Assembly (NCBI GenBank): GCA_043767985.1
Contig: JAYVKZ010000236.1
Span: forward strand, 1 to 15,699
Origin: JAPOKJ01 sp043767985
GTDB lineage: Bacteria; Pseudomonadota; Gammaproteobacteria; Burkholderiales; Burkholderiaceae_E
Length of the DNA: 15,699 nucleotides
Direction of reading: 5' to 3'
Numbering within the stretch: the first letter of the stretch is position 1; every line of letters begins with the position of its first letter. Both the position numbers and the translations under genes were made by a program. Of the stretch, positions 13,848 through 15,699 are shown piece after piece. The notes below the pieces were generated by a model. It was not told where the DNA came from. It made no database searches and saw only the letters and a program-made list of their open reading frames with translations.

Positions 13848-14763
13848 AGTTACTTCCGGTTGATTGAATCCGAACGGAGTTGTTGGATTGAATCGCGATT
13901 GTTTCTTGTTGCCAACTCTCCGTCTGTTCGATCTCGTACATCCGGCTCACGATGTTTGAGGCTTCCTGGATCCAAGAGTCAGGATCGATTTTATGAAAAC
14001 CAAGACAACGCAGGATACTGCCCCCGACGAAGAACATCGCTGCAGTACCGACAACCATCAGTGTTTTCATTAGCCAAGGTGCTGAGTGAACCAAACCCAT
14101 TCCGACTGCTTTTGCCGTTCGACTGGCTTTGCCTTGTAGAAGGAGCCCAAGATCATCAATCTTGACGATCGCGGCGACGAAACCATAGACGCCCACAGTC
14201 ATGATGATCGCCACGGCGACGAGGGTTGCAATTTGCGTTTGCAGGGCTGCCTGGGAGACCGTGCCGAGTGCGATCACAATGATTTCCGTTGAGAGTACAA
14301 AGTCCGTGCGTATTGCACCTCGAATCTTATCTTTTTCGAAAGATGGCGAATCGATTTGCTTAGCCGCTGGATCGGTGTGCGTCGTATTTGAGCGGGCCAC
14401 ATTTGAGCGGGCTAGAGGGTCTCGTTTTAGTCTGAGTCGCTCTAGAAGCTTGTCAGCGCCTTCAAAACAAAGGTAGGAGCCGCCAAGCATCAGCAAAGGC
14501 GTAATGGCCCAAGGCACCCAAGCGCTAATGATGAGTGCAGTGGGCACCAAAATAACTTTGTTGACTAGAGACCCTCTTGCCACCGCCCATACCACGGGTA
14601 GCTCACGCGCAGCCTGAACACCCGCGACCTGTTGTGCGTTCAATGCTAAATCGTCGCCAAGAACGCCAGCAGTTTTTTGGGCTGCGACTTTAGTGAGCAG
14701 GGCGACATCATCAAGCACGGACGCGATGTCGTCCAATAGGGCGAGCAAACTACCAGTAGCCAT
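13840..14763 (-). CDS. DUF808 / YedI-family inner membrane protein
   Basis: A 307-residue protein of normal length for the DUF808 (YedI) family. The family's N-terminal signature is intact: LLALLDDIASVLDDVALLTKVAAQKTAGVLGDDLALNAQQV is conserved, and LPVVWAVARGSLVNKVILVP follows. About five to six membrane helices come after this, including the LLMLGGSYLCFEGADKL segment and, near the end, MKTLMVVGTAAMFFVGGSIL. No biochemical function is established for the family. The gene starts 45 bases after the sigma factor stop and overlaps the HiPIP start, so the three genes look like one operon. The ribosome site is weak (GGGAA). The DPLARSNVARSNTTHTDPA stretch in the middle is a loop that varies in the family. 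Confidence 0.9.
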   Translation of the reverse strand: MATGSLLALLDDIASVLDDVALLTKVAAQKTAGVLGDDLALNAQQVAGVQAARELPVVWAVARGSLVNKVILVPTALIISAWVPWAITPLLMLGGSYLCFEGADKLLERLRLKRDPLARSNVARSNTTHTDPAAKQIDSPSFEKDKIRGAIRTDFVLSTEIIVIALGTVSQAALQTQIATLVAVAIIMTVGVYGFVAAIVKIDDLGLLLQGKASRTAKAVGMGLVHSAPWLMKTLMVVGTAAMFFVGGSILRCLGFHKIDPDSWIQEASNIVSRMYEIEQTESWQQETIAIQSNNSVRIQSTGSNYA

Positions 14764-14808
14764 TGGTGATTATTCCCGGAGCTTAACTCGATTGGCAGGT
14801 AAGATGTT

Positions 14809-15414
14809 TTACTGATACCCAGCCAAAACAGGTTTGAGCCGCAAGTAGGATCTTGAAACTAAACTCTTCACGGTTCCAAGCGGAATACCAACACTACTCG
14901 CAATTTCCGAATGGCTTAGGTCGGCGAAGAACCCAAGCATTAAACATTCCCTTTGAGCTACCGACAAGATTTTTAAGCTTTCCTGGACCGCCTGTGCTCG
15001 CTGATGAGCGATTGCAAGTTCTAATGGTTGTAACTCTGCGCAATCATATTGGGTGCCGATGACTCCTTCGATCATTACTTCGTCAACGTCAAGGGTAGGT
15101 TGTCTTTGTCTGCGTCTCAGTGAATCAATTGCCAGATTTCTCGCAATACCATTGATCCAATTGGATACTGGTCCCCTACTAGAGTCAAACAGATACGAAC
15201 TTTGCCACACTTTGGCATAGGTTTCCTGAACCAACTCCTCAGTTTCAGCGGTATCACGCGTGATTCGCAAAACGGTTTTTTTGACTCCGATTTTTGTGAG
15301 CCTATAGAGCTCTTCGAAGGCGCGCGATTCTCCCCGTCGCGATGAGTTCAAAAGTATTCTTAGTATAGAGTCAGTCGAAGTTGAAAGTATGGGTTGGGTG
15401 TTCAGTGTTGTCAT
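14809..15414 (-). CDS. ECF-type RNA polymerase sigma factor
   Basis: The protein is 201 residues, typical for group 4 (ECF) sigma factors. Region 2 spans about residues 31-105 and includes the core-binding and -10 recognition helices (AETEELVQETYAKVWQ, WINGIARNLAIDSLRRR). Region 4 spans about 149-197 with the helix-turn-helix LSHSEIASSVGIPLGTVKSLVSRSYLRL that reads the -35 element. The layout resembles SigK-like ECF groups. Such factors normally have a neighbouring anti-sigma gene; downstream here are DUF808 and HiPIP genes instead. The ATG at 15414 has no clear ribosome site. By eye this gene and its upstream gap are richer in A and T than the left part of the window. It probably directs its own operon and distant targets. 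Confidence 0.92.
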   Translation of the reverse strand: MTTLNTQPILSTSTDSILRILLNSSRRGESRAFEELYRLTKIGVKKTVLRITRDTAETEELVQETYAKVWQSSYLFDSSRGPVSNWINGIARNLAIDSLRRRQRQPTLDVDEVMIEGVIGTQYDCAELQPLELAIAHQRAQAVQESLKILSVAQRECLMLGFFADLSHSEIASSVGIPLGTVKSLVSRSYLRLKPVLAGYQ

Positions 15415-15626
15415 TCGGAGATGATGCCGCCGAGTGGCAGTGCTTACTGTCTGTTACCGAACAGAATTCAAATCCTTTGCCAAACAGCTAGCCCTGCAAG
15501 TTGACTGACATTGCCTTTAGCGCCGTGCCGTAGGCTCGCCCCACCTTATTTATTGAATCCAATTTGAGTTCAACGGCGTAATAGTCAAGGGGGGCCCCCC
15601 ATTTCACTTATGCCAGGAGAATTCTC
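15415..15626. promoter_or_regulatory. Divergent region sigma factor / exported protein with G6C6 palindrome
   Basis: The gap is 212 bases. It contains the perfect palindrome GGGGGGCCCCCC at 15589-15600 and a small stem CTGTT (15451-15455) / AACAG (15460-15464) nearer the sigma gene. AGGAGA at 15615-15620 is a strong ribosome site for the rightward gene. No GGAAC-type ECF -35 with a matching -10 could be identified by eye on either strand. Confidence 0.4.
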
Positions 15627-15699
15627 ATGAACTTCAAGAAATTACGTCCGCAAATGCGTCCCAAGGCGCTAGGGATTGGCTTGATTGCCGCCCTTGTCG
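15627..15699 (+). CDS. Start of an exported or membrane protein (runs off right edge)
   Basis: Only 24 codons are visible. The ATG follows AGGAGA with six-base spacing, a strong start. The N-terminus is basic (MNFKKLRPQMRPK) and then turns hydrophobic (ALGIGLIAALV), which fits a signal peptide or first membrane helix. The product cannot be recognised. Its divergent position next to the ECF sigma gene makes it a candidate target of that sigma factor. Confidence 0.6.
   Translation, partial: MNFKKLRPQMRPKALGIGLIAALV

Noticed and set aside
15451..15464. CTGTTACCGAACAG resembles a LexA (SOS) box.
   Set aside because: Only six bases separate CTGT and ACAG, whereas the proteobacterial box has eight; treated as a small stem only.
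1..15699. CRISPR arrays, tRNA or rRNA genes, insertion sequences, attachment sites and integrases.
   Set aside because: No regular repeats, cloverleaf, transposase-like protein or flanking direct repeats were seen when reading both strands; a covariance or repeat search was not possible here.

Overview
The window reads as a chromosomal stretch of a Pseudomonadota bacterium, most likely a beta- or gamma-proteobacterium with respiratory, metabolically flexible habits. This rests on gene content only: a CheB-CheR fusion, a YihY/BrkB protein, a YedI (DUF808) protein, cyclopropane fatty acid synthase, a high-potential iron-sulfur protein (HiPIP) and a c-type cytochrome. Genus cannot be read from the sequence. 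No rRNA, tRNA, CRISPR array, transposase or integrase was seen. Coding density is high and no gene-free gap reaches 300 bases.

Left part (1-8033). On the minus strand lie the 5' part of a CheB-CheR fusion sensor gene, which runs off the left edge, and an acetate kinase. Divergent from them on the plus strand is a tight series: a three-BON-domain protein, an AI-2E/PerM-family permease, phosphoketolase, a histidine phosphatase and a YihY/BrkB membrane protein. Phosphoketolase makes acetyl phosphate from sugar phosphates and acetate kinase can convert it to ATP plus acetate, so the two enzymes form a short energy bypass, here placed among envelope and stress-type genes.

Middle part (8139-12197). 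A secreted monohaem cytochrome c converges on a minus-strand cyclopropane fatty acid synthase gene. Divergent from that gene are a VIT/CCC1-type metal transporter and a fatty acid hydroxylase/sterol desaturase family membrane enzyme. A second, receiver-less CheB-type methylesterase follows on the minus strand. Membrane lipid modification and metal handling dominate here.

Right part (12346-15699). A flavodoxin-fold NAD(P)H/FMN oxidoreductase with an unusual cysteine cluster converges on a minus-strand set of three closely packed genes: an ECF-type sigma factor, a DUF808/YedI membrane protein and a HiPIP that carries both a twin-arginine motif and a lipobox. The 212-base region upstream of the sigma gene contains a perfect GGGGGGCCCCCC palindrome and leads divergently into the first codons of an exported or membrane protein that runs off the right edge.

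Taken together the window looks like a stress and survival neighbourhood (energy bypass, lipid remodelling, metal handling, redox carriers, CheB-type signalling, an alternative sigma factor) rather than one dedicated new machine. The least ordinary features are the sigma-DUF808-HiPIP cluster with no visible anti-sigma gene, the two CheB-type proteins with no chemotaxis genes beside them, and long inverted repeats in the divergent promoter regions.
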